From Akkermansiaceae bacterium (GTDB lineage: Bacteria; Verrucomicrobiota; Verrucomicrobiia; Verrucomicrobiales; Akkermansiaceae): DNA of 64,000 nucleotides. The stretch lies in NCBI GenBank assembly GCA_905182475.1, contig CAJJBR010000034.1:1-64000 (forward strand), given 5' to 3'. The notes beneath the pieces were generated by a model. The model was not told the origin of the DNA, did not search any database, and was given only the letters and a program-made list of their open reading frames with translations. Of this stretch, positions 27,398-36,234 are shown in pieces (position 1 is the stretch's first letter; each line of letters starts with the position of its first letter). The translations under genes and the position numbers were made by a program.

Positions 27398-28263
27398 CAT
27401 CCGAAAATTTTCAATCCCTCGCCGATCTGGCCTGTCACGCGGCGACTGAAGCTGGGGCACTTATTGCGAGCTACCGTGACCGCGAGGTGGAGGTGCGGCA
27501 GAAATCCAAATTCGCTGGCGGTGGCCTCGCCTCCCAGGTGGTGACCGAGGTGGATGAGCGGAGCGAGGAGATCATCCTCCACCTGCTCGCGCCGACGCTG
27601 GGGCGCTACGATCTCGCAGTTCTCACGGAAGAGCAGGAAGACGACAGGGAGCGACTGAAGAAGGACTATTTCTGGTGTATCGACCCGCTCGACGGCACGC
27701 TGCCTTTTACCCGTGGCATCCCGGGGTATTCCGTTTCGATCGCCCTGGTCCGCGAGGACGGGCGGGCTGTTATCGGGGTGGTCTTCGATCCAGTGGCTAA
27801 CAAGCTCTACCGCGCGGTGGCGGGAGCTGGGGTCGAGATCGATGGGGTGATCTTCACGCCGACTCTAAGTTCTGGGGGACGACTCAAGTTCTTTTGTGAC
27901 TGCACCTTCGCGATGCATCCCGAGCGCGAGGAACTGATCCACGAAGTGGAAGCGGTGGCTGCGAGGGAAGGATTTCCCGGTGTGGAGGTAATCGAAGGAG
28001 CTGGCGGGGTGCTTAATGCCTGCGGGGTGCTCGAAGAGGGGCCTGCTTGTTATTTAAAAAAGCCGAAACTAAAGGACGGTGGTGGGTCGTTGTGGGACTT
28101 CGCTGCGACGGCGTGTCTGTTCGAGGAGGCGGGGCTCTATGCGCGGGACTTTGATGGGCGGGCGCTTGATTTGAATCGAACTGAATCGACGTTTATGAAT
28201 CATTGTGGGGTGTGCTATGCGTCTACTTCGGAACTTGCTGCTGCTTTGAGGGGAGTTTGCTAG
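27388..28263 (+). CDS. Inositol monophosphatase-family (CysQ/SuhB-like) phosphatase
   Basis: A 291-residue Mg-dependent phosphatase with the family metal motifs: LTEEQEDD (E-E), [12 protein letters not shown] (D-x-DGT, about residues 94-105) and the C-terminal [16 protein letters not shown]. It may act on 3'-phosphoadenosine nucleotides, inositol phosphate or the product of the adjacent kinase. It starts inside the 3' end of the kinase gene, so the two are coupled. Its last codons and TAG stop lie inside the repeat described at 28251-28447. Confidence 0.85.
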   Translation: MQLTSENFQSLADLACHAATEAGALIASYRDREVEVRQKSKFAGGGLASQVVTEVDERSEEIILHLLAPTLGRYDLAVLTEEQEDDRERLKKDYFWCIDPLDGTLPFTRGIPGYSVSIALVREDGRAVIGVVFDPVANKLYRAVAGAGVEIDGVIFTPTLSSGGRLKFFCDCTFAMHPEREELIHEVEAVAAREGFPGVEVIEGAGGVLNACGVLEEGPACYLKKPKLKDGGGSLWDFAATACLFEEAGLYARDFDGRALDLNRTESTFMNHCGVCYASTSELAAALRGVC

Positions 28264-28447
28264 TGCCGAGTGATCAGTGGGTAGACTTTGGTTGTGAGGA
28301 AGAGTTTACCGCAGAGGCGCAGAGGCGCGGAGGTCGCGGAGGTCGCGGAGGGACGCAAAGCTTGGGTTGTGGATGGGGGAGTTTGCTTGTGCCGAGTGAT
28401 CGGTGATCGGTGGGAAGACTTGGGTTGTGCTGTGGGGAGTTTGCTGG
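28251..28447. repeat. Imperfect tandem repeats with gtgccgagtgatc core
   Basis: A unit starting ggggagtttgct-gtgccgagtgatc and ending gacttgggttgtg occurs at about 28251-28298 and 28377-28432, with a partial third start at 28435. Between them lies a Gly/Arg-codon-like array (gcagaggcgcagaggcgcgg, then aggtcgcgg twice) at 28311-28355. The first unit overlaps the last codons of the IMPase gene. The core matches the heptamer array at the window start. Confidence 0.75.
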
Positions 28448-28483
28448 TTTGAGTTTTTAAGGGGGGTGACATAAGCTCCTGGC

Positions 28484-29086
28484 ATGTGCACGGCTTACCG
28501 GTTCGAGAAGAGTAAGGTGGCGAAGATGCCGCGCGGGGTGTTTAAGGAGGTGGCTGCGAAGCTGGCTTCGGCGGCGGGGAAGCTTTTGAGGCCGACGCTT
28601 TCCGCACCGCTGATCGCGATGGGCGGTTAGTTGAAGGAGATGCGGTGGGGCTTTCGCAGGAACTTTAGCAACGCAGTGGTGAACGCGCGGGAAGACAAGC
28701 TGGAGGGAGGGATGTGGCGGGAGGCGATGGAGAAGCGTCGTTGCCTGATCCCGGTGACCGGCTACTACGAATGGAGCTGCCCGCAAGGAAACAAGCGGAC
28801 GCACTTTTTCCGCCACGCGGGCGGGGACTGGCTATGGATCGCGGGGGTCTGGGAAGAGGATGCGGAGCTGGGTCGGTGCTTCAGCATGATCACGACCAGC
28901 CCGTCCGGGGTGGTGCGCGGTGTGCACGCCAGGATGTCGGCGGTGCTTTCCCCGGAGGAGACCCAGCTTTTCCTGGAGGGGGAGATGAAAATCTTCCGCC
29001 CGGGAGCAGGGATGCTGACGGTGGAGGATGCGGTGAACCCGCTGACGGGGAGGAAGCCGGGGGCGGTGCAGGGGGGGCTGTTTTGA
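28484..29086 (+). pseudogene. SRAP (YedK/HMCES-like) protein split by in-frame TAG
   Basis: SRAP proteins cross-link to abasic sites in single-stranded DNA through Cys2. From ATG 28484 the frame reads MCTAYRFEK, with the catalytic Cys, runs 48 codons to GKLLRPTLSAPLIAMGG, meets TAG at 28628-28630, then continues in the same frame LKEMRWGFRRNF to 29086. The second part holds the other active-site residues: Asn-Ala-Arg (VVNARED), the Glu in TGYYEW and the His in GVHARM. The TAG thus separates Cys2 from the rest. The track's 28631 ORF alone would be inactive. It is a recent nonsense pseudogene, unless it is a sequence error or readthrough occurs. Confidence 0.8.
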
Positions 29087-29180
29087 GAATGGAGCTCTGC
29101 CGATTCCCTCCGAGGTGGCAAGAATACACGCCATGCTCAGCAGATTGCAATAGATCTGCCTTTTATAAAAGGACTCCAGT

Positions 29181-30011
29181 TCAATCCTCTACGGGCTCAG
29201 GCGCGATGATGCCCTGCTCGACGAGGAAGTGGTCTGCGGCTCCTACTGTCATCTCGAAATTCCCGTGGTGGACGTTGAAGTTGAAGAAGCTGTGATCGGC
29301 TCCCATGAAGTCGAGTAGCTGCACCTTGTTCCTACGCCATTTCATGCGGCGGCAGAAGGAGGCAACCTCCTCAAAAGGTGTCACGCGGTCGGACTTTCCG
29401 TGGAGGAAGAGCATGGCCGGGAGTTTTCTGCGTAGAAGGTCATTTGGGCTGAGATGCTTCGCGGTTTTTGGATCCGGGAACTTGTCGCCGAGTTGCCCCT
29501 TCGGTCCGGTGTTCACCAGCGCGCTGAATAGAACCATCGCCTTCGGCAGGAAAGGGGGGGCGTATTCCTTTTCCTTCCTCATCACCAAAAGCAGTGCGAG
29601 GTAGGCGCCACCGGATGCGCCGCTGAGAGCGATGTTGGTGGTATCGATACCGAGATTCTTCGCATTCTCATGAAGCCACACGATCGCGTCCTGCGCATCT
29701 TCAAGGGCTTCCATCGGGTTTCCATTTCCGGAAGATCCTGTCCGGTAGCTGAAAGTCACGGCCACCGCACCACGGCTGGCGAAGTGATGGCAGTGGGGGA
29801 CGAACTGGCTGACCATCGAGGTATCCCAGAAGCCACCGTGGAAGAACGCCACCACAGGACGCTCACCTGTTGCGATCCCATCCGGAAAAAATACGTGGGC
29901 GAGGAGATCCACTCCATCGCGGGTCGCGTAAATGTAACTGGAGGCGGATTTCAGGAGTTCCTTGTCACGGGACTCGCCGATGGGGGCGACCTTTTGTAAA
30001 ATGTGGCTCAT
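29181..30011 (-). CDS. Alpha/beta-hydrolase, HSL-like esterase
   Basis: A 276-residue serine hydrolase: oxyanion motif FFHGGFW (about residues 56-62), nucleophile elbow LSGASGGAYLA (about 129-139), acid residue in GKSDRVTP and the catalytic His in GADHSFF. The HGG motif places it in the hormone-sensitive-lipase/carboxylesterase branch. No signal peptide. The substrate is unknown. It is divergent from the downstream secreted-protein gene. Confidence 0.85.
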   Translation of the reverse strand: MSHILQKVAPIGESRDKELLKSASSYIYATRDGVDLLAHVFFPDGIATGERPVVAFFHGGFWDTSMVSQFVPHCHHFASRGAVAVTFSYRTGSSGNGNPMEALEDAQDAIVWLHENAKNLGIDTTNIALSGASGGAYLALLLVMRKEKEYAPPFLPKAMVLFSALVNTGPKGQLGDKFPDPKTAKHLSPNDLLRRKLPAMLFLHGKSDRVTPFEEVASFCRRMKWRRNKVQLLDFMGADHSFFNFNVHHGNFEMTVGAADHFLVEQGIIAPEPVED

Positions 30012-30100
30012 GACTGAAAACGCGGCATATCAGACGTATCCATAAAACTGCGTGGATTTGTTTGTTGTGATTATGGGGTGTTTGTCCAATCGTTTCGGTA

Positions 30101-30979
30101 ATGAAAGCGTTTATTTTGGTCTTTGGGCTCATGATACCATCAGTTTGCACCGTTAACGCCGATCTCAGGCAAAATCTTGAGTCCAGCTACAACATCTGGA
30201 GAACCTCTCTTATCAAGAAGGATGCCCGTACATGGCAGCAGATCACAGCACCTCACCGCCAGATGGAAGTGCGCAACCGTATCGTCTCCGAGAAACAACC
30301 ATTTCCCGCAGCTGTTTTCGATCTTCCCGCGCCGCCTCCACCTCTAACAGGTCTGAAATTTTTGGTAGCAAAACAAAATGGCGCGACGGCAAAATCCGCC
30401 TACTTTGGGAAAGTCGATTTCGGCGTTGGGGGAACTCCTACTGATAATCTTCTCGTCCTCACATACGTTAAAGGTGCTCGCGGCTGGTTCTATGACCGCG
30501 CGGACTTCGTTAATCTAACAGCTCTACAGGAAGTCCGTAAGGAGCTGTCCTCCGGCGATCTCTCCTACTTGAACGGCGTCCCCGAGGCGCAGCCCTCCGG
30601 AATTGTTCCGCCGACTCCAATCGCAGCGAACCCCGCGACTACCATCGCCAAGGTTTACGTCTTCTGCCCCGGTCGGGAAGTGCAAGTTCAGATCAACAAG
30701 ATCAGTCGCCATCGCTTCGCCAACGCAAAGGATGCGGACATCGTCATTGGCGGCGCCCGCCTCGGCTCCAATGAAGTTCAATACGCCATCAAGCCCCTCG
30801 AAGGAGGTACAGGCCAGGAGGCGATGACCATACGAGTCTATCTCTTCTCCCAGGTCGAAGGCAGCAAGCCGATCAAAGCCTTTGAATATCAGATCGAGGA
30901 AAAGGAGCCGTTCAAGCCCTTTGGTAGTGGCAGTTTCGCGCTGGATGAGGCTACAGCTGCGAAGCTGAGCGGAAGGTAG
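30101..30979 (+). CDS. Unrecognised secreted protein (292 aa)
   Basis: It has a signal peptide (MKAFILVFGLMIPSVCTVNA) followed by a helical DLRQNLESSYNIWRTSLIKKD segment, a Pro-rich DLPAPPPPLTGL stretch and a C-terminal beta-rich region. I do not recognise the family. The opening resembles small exported proteins that measure or bind ligands through an NTF2-like helix (SYNIWRTSLIKKDARTW), but this is a weak impression. It is a single gene; the hairpin repeats at 31.03-31.10 kb follow it. Confidence 0.7.
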   Translation: MKAFILVFGLMIPSVCTVNADLRQNLESSYNIWRTSLIKKDARTWQQITAPHRQMEVRNRIVSEKQPFPAAVFDLPAPPPPLTGLKFLVAKQNGATAKSAYFGKVDFGVGGTPTDNLLVLTYVKGARGWFYDRADFVNLTALQEVRKELSSGDLSYLNGVPEAQPSGIVPPTPIAANPATTIAKVYVFCPGREVQVQINKISRHRFANAKDADIVIGGARLGSNEVQYAIKPLEGGTGQEAMTIRVYLFSQVEGSKPIKAFEYQIEEKEPFKPFGSGSFALDEATAAKLSGR

Positions 30980-31031
30980 CGAAGGCCAAGGGGCTGCGTT
31001 CTACTGCTCGGTATTCTAGGTCTTTAGAAAA

Positions 31032-31101
31032 CGGAGGGGCGAACGCTGGTTCGCCATCCGAAACATAAGACCGGAGGGGCGAACCAGTGTTCGCCCCTCC
31101 G
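31032..31101. repeat. Two REP-like hairpins (ggaggggcgaac/gttcgcccc)
   Basis: Unit one at 31032-31060 (cggaggggcgaacgctgg...) is imperfect; unit two at 31072-31101 is a perfect 13-bp stem (cggaggggcgaac / gttcgcccctccg) around cagt. A third unit is at 32706-32730. They lie between the convergent secreted-protein and helicase genes and could also stop transcription, though no T-run follows. Confidence 0.85.
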
Positions 31102-31121
31102 TTGGTTTCCTCCACTCCTTG

Positions 31122-32495
31122 TTACGCGGAGTAGCGGCTCCTGCCTCCGCCGCCGGAGCCGGAGCGGCGACGTGCGGCTCCGCTGGTACGGCTGCCACCG
31201 CCTTGGCTGGAGGAGTTGCCACCACCGCCTTGGCGACGTCCGCCGCCACCACCACCACCGCCTTGTCTACCACGGCCACCACCGCCGCTGCCTTGTTTGA
31301 TCTTGGGGGGCTTGAAGCCGGAGCGATGTTTTTCAACAAGAGCTTCGCTGTGCCATTGCTGGGCGGTATCGCGTGGGATGGGTTGCTTGATGACTTTTTC
31401 GATATCGCGGAGGAAATCGATTTCGTCCTCTGCGCAGAATGAGACGGCCAGGCCGGCTGCTCCCGCACGTCCGGTGCGGCCGATGCGGTGCACGTATGCT
31501 TCAGGTTCGTTGGGAAGATCGTAGTTCACGACGAGTCCCACGTCTTTCACGTCGACCCCGCGGGCTGCGACGTCCGTTGCGACGAGAACCGGAATTTCAC
31601 CGCGTTTGAATTTGGCGAGCGCACGTTCCCGTTGTGCTTGGGATTTGTTGCCGTGGATTGCCTCGGCCTCGTATCCGGCTTCGGTGAGTGCTTTGGCGAT
31701 CTTGTTGGAGCCGTGTTTGGTGCGGCCGAAGACGATGGTGAGCTTTGCTTCCTTCGCTTGGCTCTGTTTTTCCAAGAGCTCTTGGAGGAGATACATTTTG
31801 TTGCCACGATCCACGAAGCAAAGCTTCTGCTCGATACGCTCGGCGGTGGTAACCTCCGGGGTGATAGTGACGCGTGCGGGATTGTGCAGGATGGTCTGGG
31901 CAAGAGAGACGATGCTCGGCGCGAGGGTGGCGGAGAAGAACAGCGATTGTTTTTTCTTAGGGACAAGGGCGAGGATCTTTTTCACATCGCGCAGGAAACC
32001 CATGTCGAGCATGCGGTCTACCTCGTCGAGCACGAGGAACTCGACTCCTGAGAGATCGACGTAGCCTTGATCGATGAGATCTAGAAGACGACCCGGGCAG
32101 GCGACGAGAACATCGACACCCCTGCGCATTGCGGAGACCTGGGGATTTTGGCCGACGCCACCGTAAATAAGTGTCTGGCTGAAACGGATTTTCTGGCCGT
32201 AGGTGTTGAATGATTTGCCTACCTGGATGGCGAGCTCGCGGGTGGGTGCGAGCACGAGGCAGCGACATTGCTTTGTCCCTATGCGCTTGGGGTTCGTGTG
32301 TAGTTCGTGCAGGACGGGGAGGGCGAAGGAGGCAGTTTTCCCGGTGCCTGTCTGCGCGCAGCCGAGGAGGTCGCGTCCCTCGAGAAGGAGCGGGATTGCC
32401 TGCGCTTGGACAGGCGAGGGGGTGATGTATTCGAGTTCGTTGAGAACTTGTTTCAAGGGCGCGGCAAGAGCCATCGCTTCAAATGTAGCGGTCAT
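31122..32495 (-). CDS. DEAD-box RNA helicase, RhlE-like, with RGG-type tail
   Basis: Unwinds RNA duplexes. 457 aa. Motifs in order: Q motif (ITPSPVQAQAIPLL), Walker A CAQTGTGKT (about residue 47), PTRELA, DEVDRMLDMGF (D-E-V-D instead of DEAD), SAT, and RIGRTGRAG (about 340). The last ~85 residues are almost only Gly, Arg, Gln and Ser (GGGGRGRQGGG repeats), an RNA-binding disordered tail. It resembles RhlE/CsdA-type helicases used in ribosome assembly and cold adaptation. The tail's repetitive codons create long antisense ORFs. The 5' leader contains an inverted repeat (32545-32586). Confidence 0.93.
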   Translation of the reverse strand: MTATFEAMALAAPLKQVLNELEYITPSPVQAQAIPLLLEGRDLLGCAQTGTGKTASFALPVLHELHTNPKRIGTKQCRCLVLAPTRELAIQVGKSFNTYGQKIRFSQTLIYGGVGQNPQVSAMRRGVDVLVACPGRLLDLIDQGYVDLSGVEFLVLDEVDRMLDMGFLRDVKKILALVPKKKQSLFFSATLAPSIVSLAQTILHNPARVTITPEVTTAERIEQKLCFVDRGNKMYLLQELLEKQSQAKEAKLTIVFGRTKHGSNKIAKALTEAGYEAEAIHGNKSQAQRERALAKFKRGEIPVLVATDVAARGVDVKDVGLVVNYDLPNEPEAYVHRIGRTGRAGAAGLAVSFCAEDEIDFLRDIEKVIKQPIPRDTAQQWHSEALVEKHRSGFKPPKIKQGSGGGGRGRQGGGGGGGGRRQGGGGNSSSQGGGSRTSGAARRRSGSGGGGRSRYSA

Positions 32496-32544
32496 ATCTT
32501 TATTAGGTGTGCCAGCCTCTACCGTGGATCGGCGGCTGTCGGTG

Positions 32545-32586
32545 TCGATGAGGGGGTGGTGTGAACCTCTTTCAATCCCTCATCGA
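32545..32586 (-). promoter_or_regulatory. Inverted repeat in the helicase leader
   Basis: tcgatgaggg at 32545-32554 and its exact complement ccctcatcga at 32577-32586 lie 50-90 bases upstream of the helicase ATG. It could form a leader hairpin in the mRNA, or be an operator. DEAD-box helicase genes often have structured, cold-responsive leaders; no functional claim beyond that. Confidence 0.35.
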
Positions 32587-32689
32587 TGAAGACCGGAAAA
32601 AGCGAAGTCGCTGTGCGACAACTGACGGCGCGAATGGCCGTCTGAGGCAGGGCTATAGTAGGAAACCGGGGAATGGCAAGCCCCGTTAT

Positions 32690-32809
32690 TTAAGTTTTTG
32701 TATTTGGAGGGGCGAACGCTGGTTCGCCCCAATCAATGAATCTTTGAGGGCGGCTCATATGGCCATAAATCGAGCCTCCGATAAGAGTAATAACTATCGA
32801 AATTGTCAT
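32690..32809 (-). CDS. Possible small membrane peptide (39 aa)
   Basis: A short minus-strand ORF, MTISIVITLIGGSIYGHM..., has one strong hydrophobic segment and lies below the track's length limit. The frame stays open upstream with QIKKWILW, which would extend the hydrophobic start. Its last ~12 codons run through the REP-like hairpin at 32706-32730, so the C-terminus may be repeat-derived. It may be a real small protein or a relic of a larger one. Confidence 0.25.
   Translation of the reverse strand: MTISIVITLIGGSIYGHMSRPQRFIDWGEPAFAPPNTKT
32706..32730. repeat. REP-like hairpin, third copy
   Basis: ggaggggcgaacgctggttcgcccc, the same stem as the units at 31.03-31.10 kb; ggggcgaac pairs with gttcgcccc. 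It lies in the 404-base gap between the helicase and the second heme-binding gene; the rest of that gap shows only the helicase leader and a possible small ORF. Confidence 0.8.
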
Positions 32810-32899
32810 CCAGAGAATCCACTTTTTTATCTGCGGGGCTGGAGAGAATATTGAAAGATGTAACACAGATCTTGCCTCGCGGACGAGTCCGCCGTTGGT

Positions 32900-35194
32900 C
32901 TATTTGAGGTCGGCGGCGGTGTAAGGACGGCCGGATTGGGAGGCGGTTTCCTTGCGGAGCTTTTTGATGAGATCTGCGGAGACGGCGTCGGCTTTGTTCG
33001 ACCAAGCGTTGCGGGTGTAGGTCATGATGTCCGCGATCTTCTCGTCGGTGAACGTGGGATTCACGTAGAGGGCGGGCATTTCTGCGGGGGTCTCGTATTT
33101 GATGCCGTTGACCATGAGTGGGCCGGTGATGCCGTGGAGGAGGATTTTTACGAAGACCTCTTCCTTGCCTGTGACCCATTCTGATTCGTCAAGTGGTGGT
33201 CCGAGTCCGAGGACGCCTGCGCCATCTGGCGCGTGGCAACCGAAGCAAGCAGCTTCACCGTGGAACAGGGATTTGCCCCGGTTGAAGGAAGCAAGTGCTT
33301 TTCCTTTGAGGTCAGGGCCGGTGGGGCCTTTCATCTGGCCAGCCTTTTGGATCCATCCGGCAAGTTCCTTGTCCTTCAGTTTGTCGCCTAATGCTGCTTT
33401 GAAAGCTGATCCGCGATTCGCGAGGCCGGAGAAGGCGGCGGCTTTCACATACTTGTCCTTGGAATCGTTCACGAGGTCATTGACTTTCGCGAAAGCGGCG
33501 GGGGTGGCGATGGGGCCAAGAGCGCGAGTGAGGTAGATTTTGATCTCGTCGTTGGCTGGTTTATGATCGAGGAGTTGTTTCTCCAATTTGAGGAGCTCCG
33601 GGTGGGTGAGGGAGTTCGCTGCCCAGAGGGCGGAGACGACGACCTTCTTGTCCTTCGCGTTGAGAGCTGTGGCGATGGGTGCGGCGGTCAGGGCTCCCAT
33701 GCCTTCGAGAGTCCAGATGGCGTGGATTTGGCCGAGGGGGTAATCGTTCATCCCGGCGAGTTTTTCCAAAAGAGCTACTGTTGCTCCATCTGCCTCGCGG
33801 GTGCCGAGGACGCGCTGCGCCATATCGCGGTGCCAGCCGTTCGGATGGATGAGGAGTTTTACAAGTTCTTCATTGGAGAGAGTGTCCATGTTCGGGACTT
33901 TCTCGACTTTTCCTTTCTTGTGGGAAATTCGGTAGATGCGGCCATGGCCGGTGCCGGGACCGTCCAGACCTTGGTTGATGTAATACTCACGCAGGTAGGA
34001 GGTGACGTAGGTTTTGTGCTGGATGATGCCATGATACATATCCAGGAGGTAGACGCTGCCGTCGGGAGCATTGTAGATGTTCACAGGGCGGAAGCGCTCG
34101 TCCGTGGATGCTAGCCATTCCTTGTCCTTGTAGGTGTGTGCTCCTTTGAGCTTGGTGCCGGATTCGCTGATATCGATGGCCTTGACGAGGTTGATTGAAG
34201 CCTCCGTGCTGAGACCTTTGCCTACCCAATCGGACGGGAAGTTTGACCCACGGTAGACGGTGATACCTGCGGCACCGGTGCAGGAGAGAAGTTTGTAGGT
34301 TTTCGGATCGAGTGTGTTGGAACCGTAGCCGTTGGACTTTTGGATGTATGCTCGGTTGAGGCCGGGGGTGACTCGGATGGGGAAGGGTACGTTGGAGCCG
34401 AGTCTCTCTGTGCTGGTGACTTTGATCTTCACCCCAGGGTTCCCCTCGAGGAGGTTTGGGGCGATAAATTCCCCCATAAGGAAAGTGGAGTTGTTGTTGT
34501 GGTAGATGCGTCCGTAGTTATCGAAAGCTACGCCCCATTGTCCACGGAAAGGAGTAGCCTCTACGATCCACTTGTCGCCATCACGTTTGATGCGCTGGCT
34601 TGATTTTGCATTGTAGAGCCAGTTATCAAGACCGCGGACAAGGCCGTTCGGGCGGTGCTCGACGTTGCCGCCTTGGATGTAACTTGAAACCGCAACGGTA
34701 GGTTTGCCGACGGGCTTGAGGCCATCTCGTTTGATGAATTGGAGGGAATCCTGATCGGCAAAGAGGATGCCATCCGGATAGACTGCGATGGCTCGTGGAA
34801 GGAGGACTTTTTCGAGGAAGACGGTGCGTTTATCCGCTTTTCCGTCCTTGTCGGTATCTTCGAGGACGATGATACGTCCGAAGGGCTTGTCTTCGTCTTT
34901 GCCATCGATATCGAGCATGTAGCCGATCATTTCACAGACCCAGAGACGTCCTGCTGGATCGTAGTCAAGAGCGACGGGCTTCTCGACCATGGGCTCGGTA
35001 GCGAAAGGGAGCATGGAAAAGCCCTCTGCGACCTCAAAAGATTTCATAGCATCCTCCGGCGAGAGCACGGGGGCTGGCGGAACGAGGTTGGCTGGGACAA
35101 CAGCTTCCATGTTGTCGTGACCCTTGCGATTGCCTTGCTGGGCGAGCAGGGGCGTAGATAGGAGCAGGAGTGTGGCTAGGGCTTTGTGGAGCAT
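32900..35194 (-). CDS. PVC-type heme-binding (CxxCH) protein, second copy
   Basis: A 764-residue exported protein (from ATG 35194; the track start at 35227 adds 11 residues before the signal peptide MLHKALATLLLLSTPLLA). It has a propeller-type dehydrogenase domain (FEVAEGFSMLPFATEPMVEKP, then VALDYDPAGRLWVCEMIGY), HEAT-like repeats, and a C-terminal cytochrome c with CFGCHAPDGAG and a distal Met-containing GIKYETPAEMPAL. This matches the PVC 'putative membrane-bound dehydrogenase' proteins. It differs from the 20.8-kb protein, which has the longer PVC tail. The periplasmic substrate is unknown. Confidence 0.88.
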   Translation of the reverse strand: MLHKALATLLLLSTPLLAQQGNRKGHDNMEAVVPANLVPPAPVLSPEDAMKSFEVAEGFSMLPFATEPMVEKPVALDYDPAGRLWVCEMIGYMLDIDGKDEDKPFGRIIVLEDTDKDGKADKRTVFLEKVLLPRAIAVYPDGILFADQDSLQFIKRDGLKPVGKPTVAVSSYIQGGNVEHRPNGLVRGLDNWLYNAKSSQRIKRDGDKWIVEATPFRGQWGVAFDNYGRIYHNNNSTFLMGEFIAPNLLEGNPGVKIKVTSTERLGSNVPFPIRVTPGLNRAYIQKSNGYGSNTLDPKTYKLLSCTGAAGITVYRGSNFPSDWVGKGLSTEASINLVKAIDISESGTKLKGAHTYKDKEWLASTDERFRPVNIYNAPDGSVYLLDMYHGIIQHKTYVTSYLREYYINQGLDGPGTGHGRIYRISHKKGKVEKVPNMDTLSNEELVKLLIHPNGWHRDMAQRVLGTREADGATVALLEKLAGMNDYPLGQIHAIWTLEGMGALTAAPIATALNAKDKKVVVSALWAANSLTHPELLKLEKQLLDHKPANDEIKIYLTRALGPIATPAAFAKVNDLVNDSKDKYVKAAAFSGLANRGSAFKAALGDKLKDKELAGWIQKAGQMKGPTGPDLKGKALASFNRGKSLFHGEAACFGCHAPDGAGVLGLGPPLDESEWVTGKEEVFVKILLHGITGPLMVNGIKYETPAEMPALYVNPTFTDEKIADIMTYTRNAWSNKADAVSADLIKKLRKETASQSGRPYTAADLK

Positions 35195-35344
35195 GGTAGT
35201 TTTGATCTTCGGCGAAGATGGATGCATTTTACGCTGTGGTCGAACGGTTTTTTACACAGAAATTTCTGAGGGTACCGCTGAAATTCCCAATTCTAACATC
35301 CACGCCACATCCACGTCACCTCTAGGGTTCTGGCTGGGTAGGAC

Positions 35345-36232
35345 CTATCTTTCGATATTGGCAATTTTGTCGAGAAGGCCGTTTACGAAACGACGGGAAT
35401 CGGTGGTGCCGAAACGTTTTGCAAGTTCAAGAGCCTCGTTGATGGCTGCCTTGCGGGGAATGTCCGTGTGCAGGAGTTCGTATGTTGCGAGGCGAAGGAT
35501 GGCCCGATCGACGGGATCGATACGCTCCGGGACATAATTTTCCAAAATCGAACCGATCGAAGCATCAAGAGATTCCTTGTTTGCGAGTACGGAATCAACC
35601 AGGTCATCCGTACTTTTGCGTAGCTCGACGATATCGGATTTGGAGCGGCGGAGTTTGGTGAGGTCTGCCTGCTCGGGAAACTTTTCTGGCTCCTCGACCA
35701 TACGGATCCGGTCGGAGATACGTTGGAGGCGGCGGATGGAGGCGGAGACGGCTTCGAGTTGAGCGGTGAGAGACGGGTGGTCGGCAGAAACTTTCAGAAA
35801 CTGGTCGCGATGGAAGGCGAGGTCTCGGTCGGTTTTGAAAAGGATTTCGAGAGCTGCTTCCATGGACGAGGCGACATCCGAGTCATCGCCATTCTTTGGA
35901 ATGCGGCCGAGTTTCGAAAAGGCGACGTTCCATGACGATTCAAGGGCAAGTAGCCGATTAAGTAGAGTGGAGAGATTTTCTGCCTGTGGAAAGGCAGCGA
36001 GGTGCGCGAGCGCTGGGGTGGAGCGCTCGACGAATTCCGTGATACGCGCATCCCGACCGTGAGCCAAGTGGTGGACGGCGCGGAAGGTTGCGGTCTGAAG
36101 GTTCCTTCTATCGGTTTCTGTGAGAAATTCCCAGAAAGGTTCACGTAGATCGGAAGGATCAGCTCCGCCTTCGAGGTCGGAGCAGTAGAGGAACTGTATG
36201 GCGGCTTCCCTGATTTGCCTGCGGCTTGGCAT
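35345..36232 (-). CDS. nusB: Transcription antitermination factor NusB with large insert
   Basis: NusB pairs with S10 (NusE) on boxA RNA in rRNA antitermination. The ends are typical: RRQIREAAIQFLYCSDLEGG at the N-terminus and RIDPVDRAILRLATYELLHT with AINEALELAKRFGTTDSRRF at the C-terminus. Total length is 295 aa, roughly twice the usual ~140. About 150 residues of helical, charged sequence (roughly residues 75-225, with coiled-coil-like TAQLEAVSASIRRLQRIS) separate the two halves. The frame is continuous, so it is not a frameshift. It sits 2 bases after ribH, the classic ribH-nusB arrangement. Confidence 0.9.
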   Translation of the reverse strand: MPSRRQIREAAIQFLYCSDLEGGADPSDLREPFWEFLTETDRRNLQTATFRAVHHLAHGRDARITEFVERSTPALAHLAAFPQAENLSTLLNRLLALESSWNVAFSKLGRIPKNGDDSDVASSMEAALEILFKTDRDLAFHRDQFLKVSADHPSLTAQLEAVSASIRRLQRISDRIRMVEEPEKFPEQADLTKLRRSKSDIVELRKSTDDLVDSVLANKESLDASIGSILENYVPERIDPVDRAILRLATYELLHTDIPRKAAINEALELAKRFGTTDSRRFVNGLLDKIANIER

Positions 36233-36234
36233 AA

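Noticed and set aside
31119-31442. Ala/Thr-rich ORF opposite the DEAD-box helicase tail
   Set aside because: It is the antisense of Gly/Arg-rich repeat codons and has no independent support.
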